Shown here piece after piece: positions 12,825-22,140 of a DNA stretch of 64,000 nt; the first letter of the stretch is position 1, and the number at the start of each line of letters is the position of its first letter. This stretch comes from Bolinopsis microptera (lineage: Eukaryota > Ctenophora > Tentaculata > Lobata > Bolinopsidae). The position numbers and the translations under genes are program-made. The notes beneath the pieces are model-generated. The model ran no database searches. It saw only the letters and a list, made by a program, of their open reading frames with translations, and was not told where the DNA came from. The stretch lies in NCBI RefSeq assembly GCF_026151205.1, contig NC_087076.1:23058828-23122827 (forward strand), given 5' to 3'.

Positions 12825-13853
12825 TCCTTGTAGTCCTCCTTGTAGTCCTCCTTGTAGTCCTCCTCGGTCCTCCTTGTAGTCCTCCTCGGTCCTCCTTGTA
12901 GTTCTCCTTGTAGTTCCCCTCGGTCATTCTTGTAGTTCTCCTTGTAGTTCTCCTTGTAGTTCTCCTTGTAGTCCTCCTTGTAGTCACCTTGTAGAGTTGC
13001 AGTTAAAATTGTGTATAAAATAAAGCAGAAAATTGCAATCAAAATGGTTAGGTAGTAGGCAGATTACCTTGGCAAGTTCTAGTAGCTCCTTGTAGTTCTC
13101 CTCGGTCCTTCTTGCAGTCCTCCTTGTAGTCCTCCTTGTAGTCCTCCTCGGTCTTTCTTGTAGTCCTCCTCGGTCCTCCTTGTAGTCCTCCTTGTAGTCC
13201 TCCTCGGTCATCCTTGTAGTCCTCCTTGTAGTCCTCCTCGGTCATCCTTGTAGTTCTCCTTGTAATTCCCCTCGGTCCTCCTTGTAGTTCTTCTCGATTC
13301 TCCTTGTAGTCCTCCTCGGTCCTCCTTGTAGTCCTCCTCGGTCCTCCTTGTAGTCTTCCTCAGTCCTCCTTGTAGTCCTCCTTGTAGTTCCCCTCGGTCA
13401 TTCTTGTAGTTCTCCTTGTAGTCCTCCTCGTAGTTCTACTTGTAGTCCTCCTCGGTTCTCCTTGTAGTCCTCCTCGGTCCTCCTTGTAGTCCTCCTTGTA
13501 CTTCTCCTTGTAGTTCCCCTCGGTCCTCTTTGTAGTCCTCCTTGTAGTCCTCCTCGGTCCTCTTTGTAGTCCTCCTCGGTCCTCCTTTTAGTCCTCCTTG
13601 CAGTAGTCCTCCTCGGTCCTCCTTGTAGTCCTCCTTGTAGTCCTTGTAGTCCTCTTTGTAGTTCCCCTCGGTCCTCCTTGTAGTTCTCCTTGTAGTTCTC
13701 CTTGTAGTCCTCCTTGTAGTTCTCCTTGTAGTTCTCCTTGTAGTCCTCCTTGTAGTTCCCCTCAGTCCTCCTTGTAGTCCTCCTTGTAGTTCTCCTTGTA
13801 GTTCTCCTTGTAGTCCTCCTTGTAGTCCTCCTTGTAGTTCCCCTCAGTCCTCG

Positions 13854-14739
13854 GCTGCCAGACTTTGGGGCCGAAGTGATATGATCCACCATATACGTCA
13901 TCAAGTAATTAACATGCAAGCTTGAAGCTTGTGGCGTATAATTAGTGATGTGATCCATGGATTGAATATAATTGACCTAGAAATGGGCTAGATCTGGGGT
14001 AAAGTTCATATGACAACTCTGCACACAGAAGCTACAAATTAAGAAGTGAACATGTTTTAAATTGAGACAATGTATTGGCTGGTTATAAAATGTTAAATCG
14101 ATTAATAATATAATACTTCAGAATACAACAAATTACTCAATATTATTACCAAAGTATTTCGCAACAGCGAACAAGTACTCAATCTTTGTTGGGTATGTCG
14201 TGTAGAAGGAACAAAGGTCGTACAGAATACTGCTGGAAATCCTCTTCTTTTTGGAAGGAGTCTTTCCAACAGCAAGCCGATCCAGATGGTAATCTGTAAC
14301 AACCTGTTGCTCCTTGATAGCACGAAAATATTCTTGAACAGAGGGCTTTGGGCGATTCACTCGGGTTTTGAAACCTCTGTGAAACCCCTCCACCATGTTA
14401 GAGGTCCGAGGGAACTCCGGATCCTGAAGAATACTGGCGAAATGATTGCAAGCGTTTGACACGTACGTCTCACATCCCTTGATACGAGAACCCCCCTTTA
14501 GCAAGAGCTCCCGTCCCTTATGTGATCTACGAGTCGAGCAGTCAGATCATGTTTACTTCTTAATGAACAGCTATGTTGTACAGAATTGACATGTGAACTC
14601 TACCCAGTATCTAGCCTATTTCTGGGCCAATTAAATTCTACAGATGGATCACATCACTAATTATACGTCACTAATTGGTGACGTGATCTGACTCATCTTT
14701 GGGGGCCGGATCAGTTTTCGGCCCCAAAGTCTCCCAGTG
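13854..14739. mobile_element. MULE remnant with ~190-bp TIRs in the minisatellite
   Basis: The two ends are inverted copies. GACTTTGGGGCCGAA at the left is mirrored at 14716-14730, and similarity continues inward to about 14054 on the left and 14548 on the right. The flanks share CAGTCCTC (13845-13852 and 14740-14747), which fits the 8-9-bp duplications of Mutator-like elements, although that octamer is also a common array variant. At only 886 bp the element is internally deleted and keeps just the end of a transposase gene on the minus strand. It interrupts the 12/10-bp array, which resumes at 14740. Confidence 0.75.
14133..14504 (-). pseudogene. MULE transposase C-terminal fragment
   Basis: This 123-codon open frame carries the segment SNMVEGFHRGFKTRVNRP followed by a short helix-rich stretch with EYFRAIKEQQ, which matches the region after the catalytic domain of Mutator-like (MULE) transposases. 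The catalytic DDE residues lie upstream in intact proteins and are absent here, so the fragment cannot be an active transposase. It sits between the long TIRs of the 886-bp element. The assignment rests on motif memory, not on a database search. Confidence 0.65.
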
Positions 14740-14995
14740 CAGTCCTCCTTGTAGTTCTCCTTGTAGTTCTCCTTGTAGTCCTCCTCGGTCCTCCTTGTAG
14801 TCCTCCTCGGTCCTCCTTGTAGTCTTCCTCAGTCCTCCTTGTAGTCCTCCTCGGTCCTCCTCGGTCATCCTTGTAGTTCTCCTTGTAATTCCCCTCGGTC
14901 CTCCTTGCAGTTCTTCTCGGTTCTCCTTGTAGTCCTCCTCGGTTCTCTTTGTAGTTCTCTTCGGTCCTCCTCGTAGTCCTCCTCGGTCCTCCTTG
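14740..14995 (-). repeat. Minisatellite remainder right of the MULE
   Basis: The 12/10-bp units continue for about 250 bp after the MULE with more sequence drift, including several TTCTCGGT variants. The end of the array coincides with the start of the second hAT-like MITE copy at about 14996. Confidence 0.85.
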
Positions 14996-15168
14996 TTACT
15001 AGGCGGCCCTCAGCCTGTCATTCCGCCTAATCTCTATTAACATAATATTAACGGGTGATACTCGTAAAATATCTGTTCCATATATTAGGACCGTCGACGA
15101 GTCCAAATCGGCGCGCGTCCTGGTAGGTTGTAACCCTACAAACATAATAGCATGAGGTTCCCAGGTAA
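14996..15168. mobile_element. Tiny hAT-like MITE, copy 2, split by a nested element
   Basis: The left half (TTACTAGGCGGCCC onward) ends at 15047 and the right half resumes at 15142 with ACATAATAGCATGAGG and closes with CCCAGGTAA. Removing the 94-bp insert at 15048-15141 and one copy of ACATAATA restores the family consensus. The MITE sits at the right edge of the minisatellite. I see no clear duplication around the MITE itself. Confidence 0.7.
15048..15141. mobile_element. 94-bp nested MITE with 8-bp duplication
   Basis: The direct repeat ACATAATA flanks this segment (15040-15047 and 15142-15149). The insert begins TTAACGGGTGATACTCG and ends CCCTACAA. Its first 29 bp recur at 62838-62866, and the GGCGCGCGTCCTG motif inside it recurs next to that second copy, so it belongs to a dispersed family. 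An 8-bp duplication again fits hAT-type transposition. Terminal inverted repeats are weak. Confidence 0.6.
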
Positions 15169-15265
15169 CCAATGTTATTGTTATTCACAAAGCGGTGTTA
15201 GGACCATTTTCAAAAATATTTCGCCATCTAGACTGTCAGTGTCATGTGTCACAATATAAGTTTTT

Positions 15266-15304
15266 GTCATACGTTGTATGACCCGCCGCGCACGAGTGCG
15301 CGGC
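15266..15304. repeat. Two adjacent perfect hairpins
   Basis: GTCATAC-GTT-GTATGAC (15266-15282) is followed after two bases by GCCGCGCAC-GA-GTGCGCGGC (15285-15304). Both stems are perfect. Nothing around them identifies a gene or a known RNA. They could be the terminal hairpins of a MITE. Confidence 0.6.
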
Positions 15305-15544
15305 TCCCCTGTATCGTAGAAACTCTATAGTGAAGCGACAGTGGGGGTCACCACGTGAGACAAGTAAGTTTTACAATCAACAATGATACTTCCTCCATGA
15401 AATTTTAAGAATCCGATAAAACCCTTGAACCTAAAAGATAGGCACGCCTGGTAAAAGTAAATAAAACCCAACGGTGATACGAGTTTAATTTTATTATTTT
15501 GTACGTTCGCGTTGTAGGTTTATGAGTGATAATGTAATATATTA

Positions 15545-15630
15545 TTACTGAGCCGCACTCAGCCTGTCATTCCGCCTAATCAGTAATCACTATTTGTTTA
15601 TGAACATGATAGCCTGAGGTCCCTAGCTAA
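15545..15630. mobile_element. Tiny hAT-like MITE, copy 3
   Basis: The unit begins TTACTGAGCCGCACTCAG and ends GGTCCCTAGCTAA. It is diverged at its right end and no target duplication is visible. The middle carries a short extra stretch (CAGTAATCACTA) compared with the copy at 52007. Confidence 0.6.
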
Positions 15631-16226
15631 AACTTATTCATTATTAACGCGAGCTCTGAGTCGCTTCGCAACCCATCCACGATTTTATTTTAAATATTTC
15701 AAATAAATATAGTTTAGGTATTTGATTGATGATGTCAACCCTTCCAAATTGTTGCTTTGCAACCATCTTGTCGATGCGAAGCAAGAATGCTAGTTTGCGC
15801 GTGTATTACCTGCTATGGAGATCCACGCTTGGGAGTTTAAAATGTTTGCACAATGTATATTTTTAATTGACGATGTCAACCCTTTCAGATTGTTGCTACG
15901 TAAATTAACAAAGCAACGATCCCGTCAGATGATCTTCGATGATATGCGAAGTAAGAATGATAGTTTGCGCGGTGCGTCGTAGCGGCGAAGTTTTTGACCA
16001 TTGTTAAATATCTGGCCCGGCGCGCGCTACTTCGTAGTACGTGCCATCGGCACATTTCGAGAAAAAAGCGGCGCGCGCCACTTCGAAGAAATTTAGACGA
16101 GTAACATCCGTCGCATGGTTGCAATGTAGTTTTGTGAATTTGTATTGATCCCGACAAGGATGCATGTAAATAAGTAAACAATCGTACACTAATTTTACCT
16201 CAGATCTATGTTTTTTACATTTAGAT
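15631..16226. repeat. Dispersed GC-rich repeat modules, no gene
   Basis: A module starting GATGTCAACCCTT and ending TAGTTTGCGCG occurs at about 15731-15800 and again at 15874-15971. A second module at 16014-16118 contains GGCGCGCGCTACTTCG, then ACTTCGAAGAAATTTAGACG and AGTAACATCCGTC. Relatives of the second module lie at 53745-53815 and 53953-54058, and parts of it occur near 62550. Short open frames across this stretch are not credible genes. Confidence 0.55.
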
Positions 16227-16300
16227 TCCTGGATCTTGAACATCTCAATGAGATCTCGCAGGGTTCGTGGAGATCTCATTGAGATGTTCAAGATCCAGGA
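16227..16300. repeat. Perfect 31-bp inverted repeat, 12-bp loop
   Basis: The arms 16227-16257 and 16270-16300 are exact reverse complements. Both encode the same LINE-type peptide DLIEMFKIQE, on opposite strands. The right arm runs on into a LINE 3' remnant on the plus strand, and the left arm ends in unrelated DNA. This is what inversion during LINE insertion (twin priming) can leave behind. Confidence 0.85.
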
Positions 16301-16515
16301 AGGCTTTGTGGGTTATGGTTCCGATTTATTTGGTCGTTCTGGTAGTACCGTTGCTGCTAGATCAAAGACTCATAGATTCACCACAAATGAAACTGATTTC
16401 TTTAGCTTTGCCTAAAGTGTCTTGCGCTATTGGAACAGTGTACCACCACTTGTGAACGCTAGTGAGTCGGTTACTGGTTTCAAGAGGGGATTAGATAATA
16501 ATAATAATAATAAAT
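16263..16515 (+). mobile_element. LINE 3'-end remnant
   Basis: The plus strand encodes GDLIEMFKIQEGF, then SKTHRFTTNETDFFSFA, an in-frame stop, and after it WNSVPPLVNASESVTGFKRG. This is the typical extreme C-terminus of CR1/L2-type LINE reverse transcriptase proteins (the 'RxWNSLP' region). The stop and the lack of any upstream domain show a dead fragment. An AAT microsatellite (about 16494-16514) follows and may be its 3' tail. Confidence 0.75.
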
Positions 16516-17371
16516 TAATGTTATTTTTATACAGCACCAAATGGTTAAATAATTTAAATTTAACCCTTATGCACAGCTGTAAATGATACTTAAATTAACG
16601 AGAGTGTGCATCTTTGCCTTTAAAGACGGAGGTGGAACAAGAAACTGTTCAGAAAACAGGCGATAAAAACTGTAAAATATAACGTGACTAAATAAGGCAG
16701 ATGCACATAACAAGCAGATATCCAAGAAGGGTTAGCGGGTTTTCTAACAGAGGACTAGAGGAAAGGATAATGACTACAAGAAATTGCAGTATGAAACTCA
16801 ACAGCCTAACAAATTTAAAAATCAGGTTTATAAAAATGAAATTCCCTGACATATTAAAAATTCTATAAAAACTCAATAAAAATTCCTTAAAAAATCCATA
16901 GAAATTCTGTAGACTCCAAATATACAAACAATCTGAAGTTTCCAATATATACCTACAATAAAAATTGATTGAAGAAGTTTACTGCAGAACAGTAACTGAC
17001 GATAAAGATTATATCTGAAAATCCAATACAGTCATACCAAACAATCTGGGCAACATAAAAGTAGAGACAATAAAAAAGAGAAGAAAAAGATGCTCTAGTA
17101 CTTGAGACAAAATACAAAGAATAAGGTAGCTTTCTCCCGGGTGCCAACCCAAAAAATGTTGGTGTCCCAGGATAGAGCCTCCTTTTCCGACCTACACTAC
17201 AATTTTGTTGGCAGACACAGTGAAACGCTAAAAAAAGATTATTATCTTAAATGTTGCCCAAAAATCCTTGAAAACTAATAGCCTAAAATAATTTAATTTA
17301 AAGCGTGAAATTGACCTGCTATAAGATAAACATTTTAATTAAATTTTAACCTTCAATAAAGGATTAGTTAC
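16516..17371. other. AT-rich stretch without recognisable feature
   Basis: Only scattered short open frames are present, with hydrophobic translations expected from AT-rich DNA. I see no domain, no inverted ends and no repeat shared with other parts of the window. Confidence 0.5.
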
Positions 17372-17850
17372 TCAGTACAAATCAAAGAACTTTCTAAACA
17401 GGTGAGCTTTAAGTTTTCCCTTAAAGTCCTTGATGTTTACACATTTCGTGATTTCTTGAGGAAGATTGTTCCATAATCTTGGAGCAGATGAAGAGAAGGC
17501 TCTGGGTGGACTGTTTATGGGGCAATGAAGAGACACATCTCTTCCACCACTGGAATTGTACTTAACAGGGTTTGACAGGTATGAAGGTGCTAGCCCATGG
17601 AGCAGTTTGAAAGTTAACAGGAGTATTTTAAATTCAATACGTTCTTGTACCTTGAGCCAATGAAGTTATTTTATGTAGGGATCAACTTCTTCTCTCTTCT
17701 TTAAGCCTTTGACTAAGCGGCATGCTCTGTTTTGCAGAGATTGTAGCTGTTTCAAAACAGAATGATTAGTCCAAAGTAAAGTGCATTACAGTAGTCAAGG
17801 GAACTGATCATAAGAGATTGCACGGAATCGTTATTGATTTTAAAATTAAT
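17372..17850 (-). mobile_element. CR1/L2-type LINE 3' remnant
   Basis: On the minus strand, reading through one or more disruptions, the segments LQSLMISSLDYCNALYFG, LHWLKVQERIEFKILLL, FKLLHGLAPSYL, SSSAPRLWNNLPQEI and FKGKLKAHLF appear in that order and end at a stop at 17372-17374. That order matches the region after the reverse transcriptase palm in CR1/L2-like LINE proteins. No palm or endonuclease is present, so this is a 5'-truncated, decayed copy. Confidence 0.85.
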
Positions 17851-19374
17851 CTATAGGAATTTAAAAAGACTAATAATTTAGTAGACATAGGCAACTTTCT
17901 GCGCAGAAGGTAATGGAGAATATATTAAGGGCTGGTGGTGGTGTCATCGTTTGTCGTACTCAAAACGTTTCGCGGTTGCGAATGCCGGCCCATCGAGGAA
18001 AATCTTTTTACTTTGTTTTTTAACCATTATAAAGTATGATTAGTCGGATATAGTACTGAGTTCAAACAGTTCCCGAAACGAAAAAGCAAACATTTGATTT
18101 TTGTTTCGGCGACTGAATCGTCGATGGGCCGGCAAATATTTGTTGTCGAGTAGTGTTGAATACTCATATTAACATGATTATTGATTTAATTTAGGAATTG
18201 TATATAAATATCTTTGACCAAGTTTAATTGTCAATGAGAATGCACCCCAGCACTAGGCGCGCGCCGCGGCTTTGATGTTAGCGGCTACAAGCTAGGCAGC
18301 TGCAGAAAAATGCCGCGCGTGTTCAGCGTACGCGACGGCTTTTCGTTTTTGATCTTACAAATGACAAAGCAACTTTTAATGATTATTAATGGAATTATCG
18401 GATATTTATAATTCAATATGTATTGATTCTTCTGTTGAAAATAAAGATTGTATTTTACTTATACCAACAACAATACCAAGGACCCGAGACCCGAGTGCTG
18501 CATTGACTTTCCCGAATCAGTTTTTACCAAAGGCTCATTTACCAGTTACTCATGCTGCATGTATAGTCTGATAATACTAATTTGTTTTATTCCCTAGCAA
18601 GCATTCTGTAAATCGGAATACAAATAGTATTGTATTATGTATTAATTTTTTGCTAAATCCATACTGGTTCTTGTAAATAATTTTCTGGGACTGAAAGAAG
18701 CTATACAGTCTGATGTAAATAATTTTCTCGAATATCTTACTAATAAGACACTAAATGGGAGTAAATACAGCCCCACCAATCTCTGAGAGATAGTTGGTCA
18801 GTGATATAAAATTAATCATAATTTTAAATCAATCATGATAAGAAATCAATCATAAATACAATCAACATAATGGAGGAATAGGGAAATAGAAATAATGGTG
18901 CTCTGGAAGATTCGGAAAAGGAAAGTCTAACAATTGAATATTTTCCTGATATATGAGACTTTAATCCTAGCTGCACAAAATTTTATGTGCACATTAAACT
19001 ATTCTCTGGCGCTTGCACTTGTGGGAACTGGCGCTTGTGGCATCAGTGCACAAAAAAGGTGATAAGTCTTCATTTGAGAACTATAGGTGCAGCCTATCTT
19101 GTTAATGTCCCTTTTTGGCCAGTCAATTGGTTCCATTATGGGTTGAATAACATCTTAGGACTTCATCCTATCAAGTTCATCCTTGCAAGCTGATAGGAAT
19201 GTTTGGTGGAGAATTTGTCAAGTTTGAAACACTTTATTTCATCTGGATCTTCTTGACAACCAATTTCATTGAATGCTAAAGGATCAAGAACTCTTAAGAT
19301 CTTTTTCAGAAGTCCCAATTTTACTAAGAGCTTACTTACTTTGTTACTTTGTTGGGCTTCATAGAATCCTCTAT
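17851..19374. other. No gene seen; possible 158-bp MITE inside
   Basis: Segment 17981-17999 (AATGCCGGCCCATCGAGGA) is mirrored at about 18118-18135, which would frame a short MITE-like unit. A GC-rich patch at 18255-18350 (CGCGCGCCGCGGC and nearby) stands out from its AT-rich surroundings but has no gene attached that I can support. Open frames at 18389 and 18987 have no recognisable homology. Confidence 0.4.
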
Positions 19375-19511
19375 CGGGCCATCGAAAAAGTCGACACCCT
19401 GGACAGTATAGATATTGTTTTATCACTACTCCAATCCAGCAAGGAGTTTCCATTCCGACGGCTGTATCCTGGAGCTGGAGGCTCGTCCAGAAATGACTTG
19501 ACAAAGTTAGT
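19375..19511 (-). mobile_element. LINE 3' fragment, left of the DNA transposon
   Basis: The minus strand reads FVKSFLDEPPAPGYSRRN and then GNSLLDW, the closing motif of many CR1-like LINE proteins. It is the continuation of the fragment at 21982-22140. The two were separated when the 2466-bp DNA transposon inserted between them with a 4-bp duplication. Confidence 0.75.
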
Positions 19512-19515
19512 TAAA

Positions 19516-21981
19516 GGGCATATTTCAAAACTATAGAATGTTACGGTGTGACAATTTTACCCATTTTTTCCGAAAAATGTCCAAGAAAACAGGTTCATTA
19601 TTGGTTAAATTATGTTTCTAAGGCTTTTCAAACCTACGATTTACATATCTGCCAAAGAAAATAGTGAGAAATCAATCCGTTTTTGAGTAATTAAAAGTCG
19701 AAATTTCGTTACGGAGTGACTAGATAAATTTTCAGATTTTGGTACACCCATATTCTGACCTAATTTTTATCTCAGATATTCTTGAAAGTTGCATTTTGAC
19801 GGCTTTCAGGCACTTTTCAGACATTTTCCTTCAATAATTAATCAAGAAAAAGTGTGTATTGCCTAAGGAATAAAAAATTTGAGGCTTCAAAAGTTTTGGG
19901 GATTGTTACGGAGTGACTGTTACGGAGTGACGCATCAAACAGCCTCTCATTCCACTCGAATTTTTCATCATTTTTCATCCTGTTCCTGGCTCTAAATAGT
20001 AGAATTCTTTTCAAAATTAGATAGATAACACTTAAACAAGGTAGACACACAAATTTATTGATGTGAAATAAATCAAATCTGGTACAATTCATTAGTCTTG
20101 ATCACAATTATGAATAAAAATACGATCATGTGATAAAAAATCAACCCTGGAGCTTACAACTCTGTAAACTTCCCTTAAAATACAGCACATTTGAATCACT
20201 GTTTGAAAAATATAAACAACTGCATAAAAATCAGTCTCATTGGTTTAACTTTCTACAAATATTACTCGGTTAAGAATCTGTTACAGAGTGACATATCATA
20301 TTGAAATGTTTAAAAATCTGGGCTTATTTGTTTAAAGTTATAAACTGTACAATGTACACAGATTAACGAAAATTCAAACTTTTACACCCCACTTATAAGC
20401 AAGTTCAGGTACTTCAAACTCTATTCTTCTCCCTGTTCCCGGCAAAAGCTTCGGCATACCAATAGCTCCTTTCACGTCACTAAGTTCGTAATCATGGACG
20501 TCCTCTTTGTCAGGCCATTTCCAGATTGATCCAGGTTTTCCAGCTGGTACAAGGCACTTAACAGTAAGGTTACTGCTGTCTGGCTTGCCAATAACTTTTC
20601 CTGGGTAAAGTTCACCCTCCCAGTTAACAATCACGAATTGATCAATGTTGTAAGTTTCACAGCTGTTAGAAGATGATGGTGTTTCCTCCTCTCCAATAAC
20701 TGTTGTTGAAGTCGTCTGAGCAGATGATTCATCGGCATACTCTATCTTCTTTATCAAAGATCCATCAACTGACGTGTCCCTAAAGGTAAGGATGCAGCTG
20801 TTATCTTTGAAAGAACGGACAATGTGGTGCACTTTCAAGGTTCCTGGAACTGGTCTTGCTTTCCTTCTGCACTCCTCTTCCATACCTGAGGCTAGATCTC
20901 CAACATACACGACATTGATTGACTTGAGAAGACTGTCAGCATAGGTGGCAAACTCCTTTGGTGTATTTATGACAACCTGATTGGACAGTATCTTTCTGAA
21001 GACAGCTGACAGCATGTTTAATAGTTCCACCCACCCCGTCGCAGGCACCCTTACCATGGTTAGCCATGAAGAAATTCCACTCCAGGTCGTAGTGGGAAGG
21101 AAACTTGGATAACATGAAGAAGGTGTACTGTGACCGAAACTGAGAGGAACATCCATCTGACCAGAACTTAACCAACTTAATCTGTCCAGGAATTATTTCT
21201 TCGACTTTCTCCAGCAAGATCTTGTTCAGGCATAACGTGACATCCCCAGAGTGGTCGTTTTCTTCAGTTATCAAACCAAAGTTAGCACATTTGGCTTTCT
21301 CCCCTCTTAGTCCTCGTCTTTTGTAATATACACAAGCAGTGTAGATGGTGAACTACACCATCACTGTACGGAGACCCTAACTTCATTTTAACGTCCATAA
21401 AATAATAAAAAAATTCGTTACGGAGTGACAATGTCCCTTGAATTTGTCACTCCGTAACACAGCGTTATGGAGTGACCAAAGTTTGGATCATCATATCTCC
21501 TCTTAAATTATAATGTTATCAATCGAAAATGTTGGAAAATCTTAGTGTAAGGTCGCTGAGATACTTCAGAAAATATGGAATGCAATAGGCGTGTAGTTAA
21601 GAGAATAGATAACTTTTTGACACTTTTTTGTTACGGAGTGACAAAATTTTTTAAACCACATTTTCCCCATGTTAGCTCTTTCTCCTTGATTGGGCTTTAT
21701 ATCAGTCTGTAAAAATGAAATCTCATATACTAACACACAAAATTTGGGTTTAGTTCAAGCAAAGGCCTAATCCAGAGATGTTATGACGTAGAGCACACTT
21801 TTGAGGATTGTTTTAGTGTCGCTGATAGAATGAGCTATTTTTGCATGATAGAGTAGATTGATGTCTCCAATATTGCAGATTTTCTAAGTATAAAGTTCAA
21901 ACATTCTAAAATTTCCAAAATTGGATTGATAAAAGCATTTCTGAAATTTCCTCCAAGTGGAACCAGTTTTGAAATATGCCC
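19516..21981. mobile_element. DNA transposon copy 1 (TIR GGGCATATTTCAAAACT)
   Basis: The 2466-bp element is bounded by the 17-bp inverted repeat GGGCATATTTCAAAACT and flanked by TAAA on both sides (19512-19515 and 21982-21985). It contains about nine copies or close variants of GTTACGGAGTGAC, for example at 19540, 19708, 19905, 19919, 20280, 21417, 21446 (inverted), 21464 and 21630. These are plausible transposase binding sites. The minus strand carries a broken transposase-like gene. The 4-bp duplication narrows the possible superfamilies, but I do not assign one. It interrupts an older LINE fragment. Confidence 0.9.
20374..21300 (-). pseudogene. Transposase-like gene, frameshifted and 5'-truncated
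   Basis: Two overlapping minus frames are needed. The upstream one contains KFWSDGCSSQFRSQYTFF and then NHGKGACDGVGGTIKHA. The downstream one continues FRKILSNQVVINTPKEF and ends KWGVKV at 20374. The change of frame falls near 21010. The HGKG-DG-GG motif belongs to a family I remember only as uncharacterised repeat-borne proteins in invertebrate genomes, so transposase function is inferred from its place between TIRs. The middle part is rich in Ser and Glu and the C-terminal ~100 residues look like a small folded domain (QFVIVNWEGELYPGKV). The N-terminus is missing. Confidence 0.6.
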
Positions 21982-22140
21982 TAAAGCTGCTTTGAACTGC
22001 TTTGGGATTACATTCCATAATCGAGGTCCAGTGACTGCAAATGAGTTGTCATGTAGTCCTTGATTACGTTGACTGCTGGATTTAGCTATACTGGGCACAA
22101 CTGCTTTTTGACCATGTCTGAGAGCTTGCTGCTTAAAACT
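21982..22140 (-). mobile_element. LINE 3' fragment, right of the DNA transposon
   Basis: The minus strand reads QGLHDNSFAVTGPRLWNVIP and ends in FKAAL exactly at the transposon boundary. DNSFAVxGPRLWN is a hallmark of the C-terminal part of CR1-like LINE proteins. Upstream of about 22140 the frame is broken and the LINE cannot be followed. Confidence 0.8.

Larger units (their letters stand above)
2002..13067 (-). other. Nine copies of an 80-bp intron-like module
   Basis: Nine near-identical single-copy-looking segments interrupt the minisatellite at 2002-2081, 2930-3009, 4408-4487, 4830-4909, 5792-5871, 7294-7373, 7704-7783, 8680-8759 and 12988-13067. Read on the minus strand each begins GTAATC after CCAAG, contains a pyrimidine-rich stretch, and ends CTCTACAAG, which is what a short spliceosomal intron looks like. 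In copy 1, removing it joins an upstream frame ending ELLELAK to a downstream frame beginning VTEGNYKE without a shift. The modules may be true introns of a repetitive gene, or a relic of the exon-intron junction from which the array grew. The sequence alone does not decide. Confidence 0.6.
1370..13853 (-). repeat. 12/10-bp minisatellite, open in all three minus frames
   Basis: The array is built from a 12-bp unit (ACTACAAGGAGG on the minus strand) with single-base variants, mixed with a 10-bp unit (ACCGAGGAGG). The 12-bp unit keeps frame and the 10-bp unit shifts it, so the minus strand cycles through YKED-like, LQGG-like and TTRR-like peptides. Neither unit contains a stop in any minus frame, which produces many open frames of 60-260 codons. 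Breaks come mostly from the variant with ATGA, which is a start in one frame and a stop in another, and from the 80-bp intron-like modules. Nothing shows that the array is translated. It resembles a minisatellite that grew out of an exon-intron boundary. Long identical blocks show recent large-scale duplication. Confidence 0.9.

Noticed and set aside
1370-13853. CRISPR array
   Set aside because: Units are contiguous with no unique spacers, and the context is an intron-rich animal genome.
1291-13958. Many minus-strand open frames of 60-257 codons read as separate proteins
   Set aside because: They are frame shadows of the 12/10-bp minisatellite. The possible spliced gene is reported as a finding, but individual frames are not annotated as genes.
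15085-15115. Hammerhead-like GACGAGTCC sequence in the nested MITE
   Set aside because: It lacks both the CUGANGA box and the GAAA box in the right order on either strand.
19163-19536. Open frames of 113 (-) and 87 (+) codons
   Set aside because: They overlap each other and the LINE fragment; the minus frame is not the frame that encodes the LINE C-terminus.
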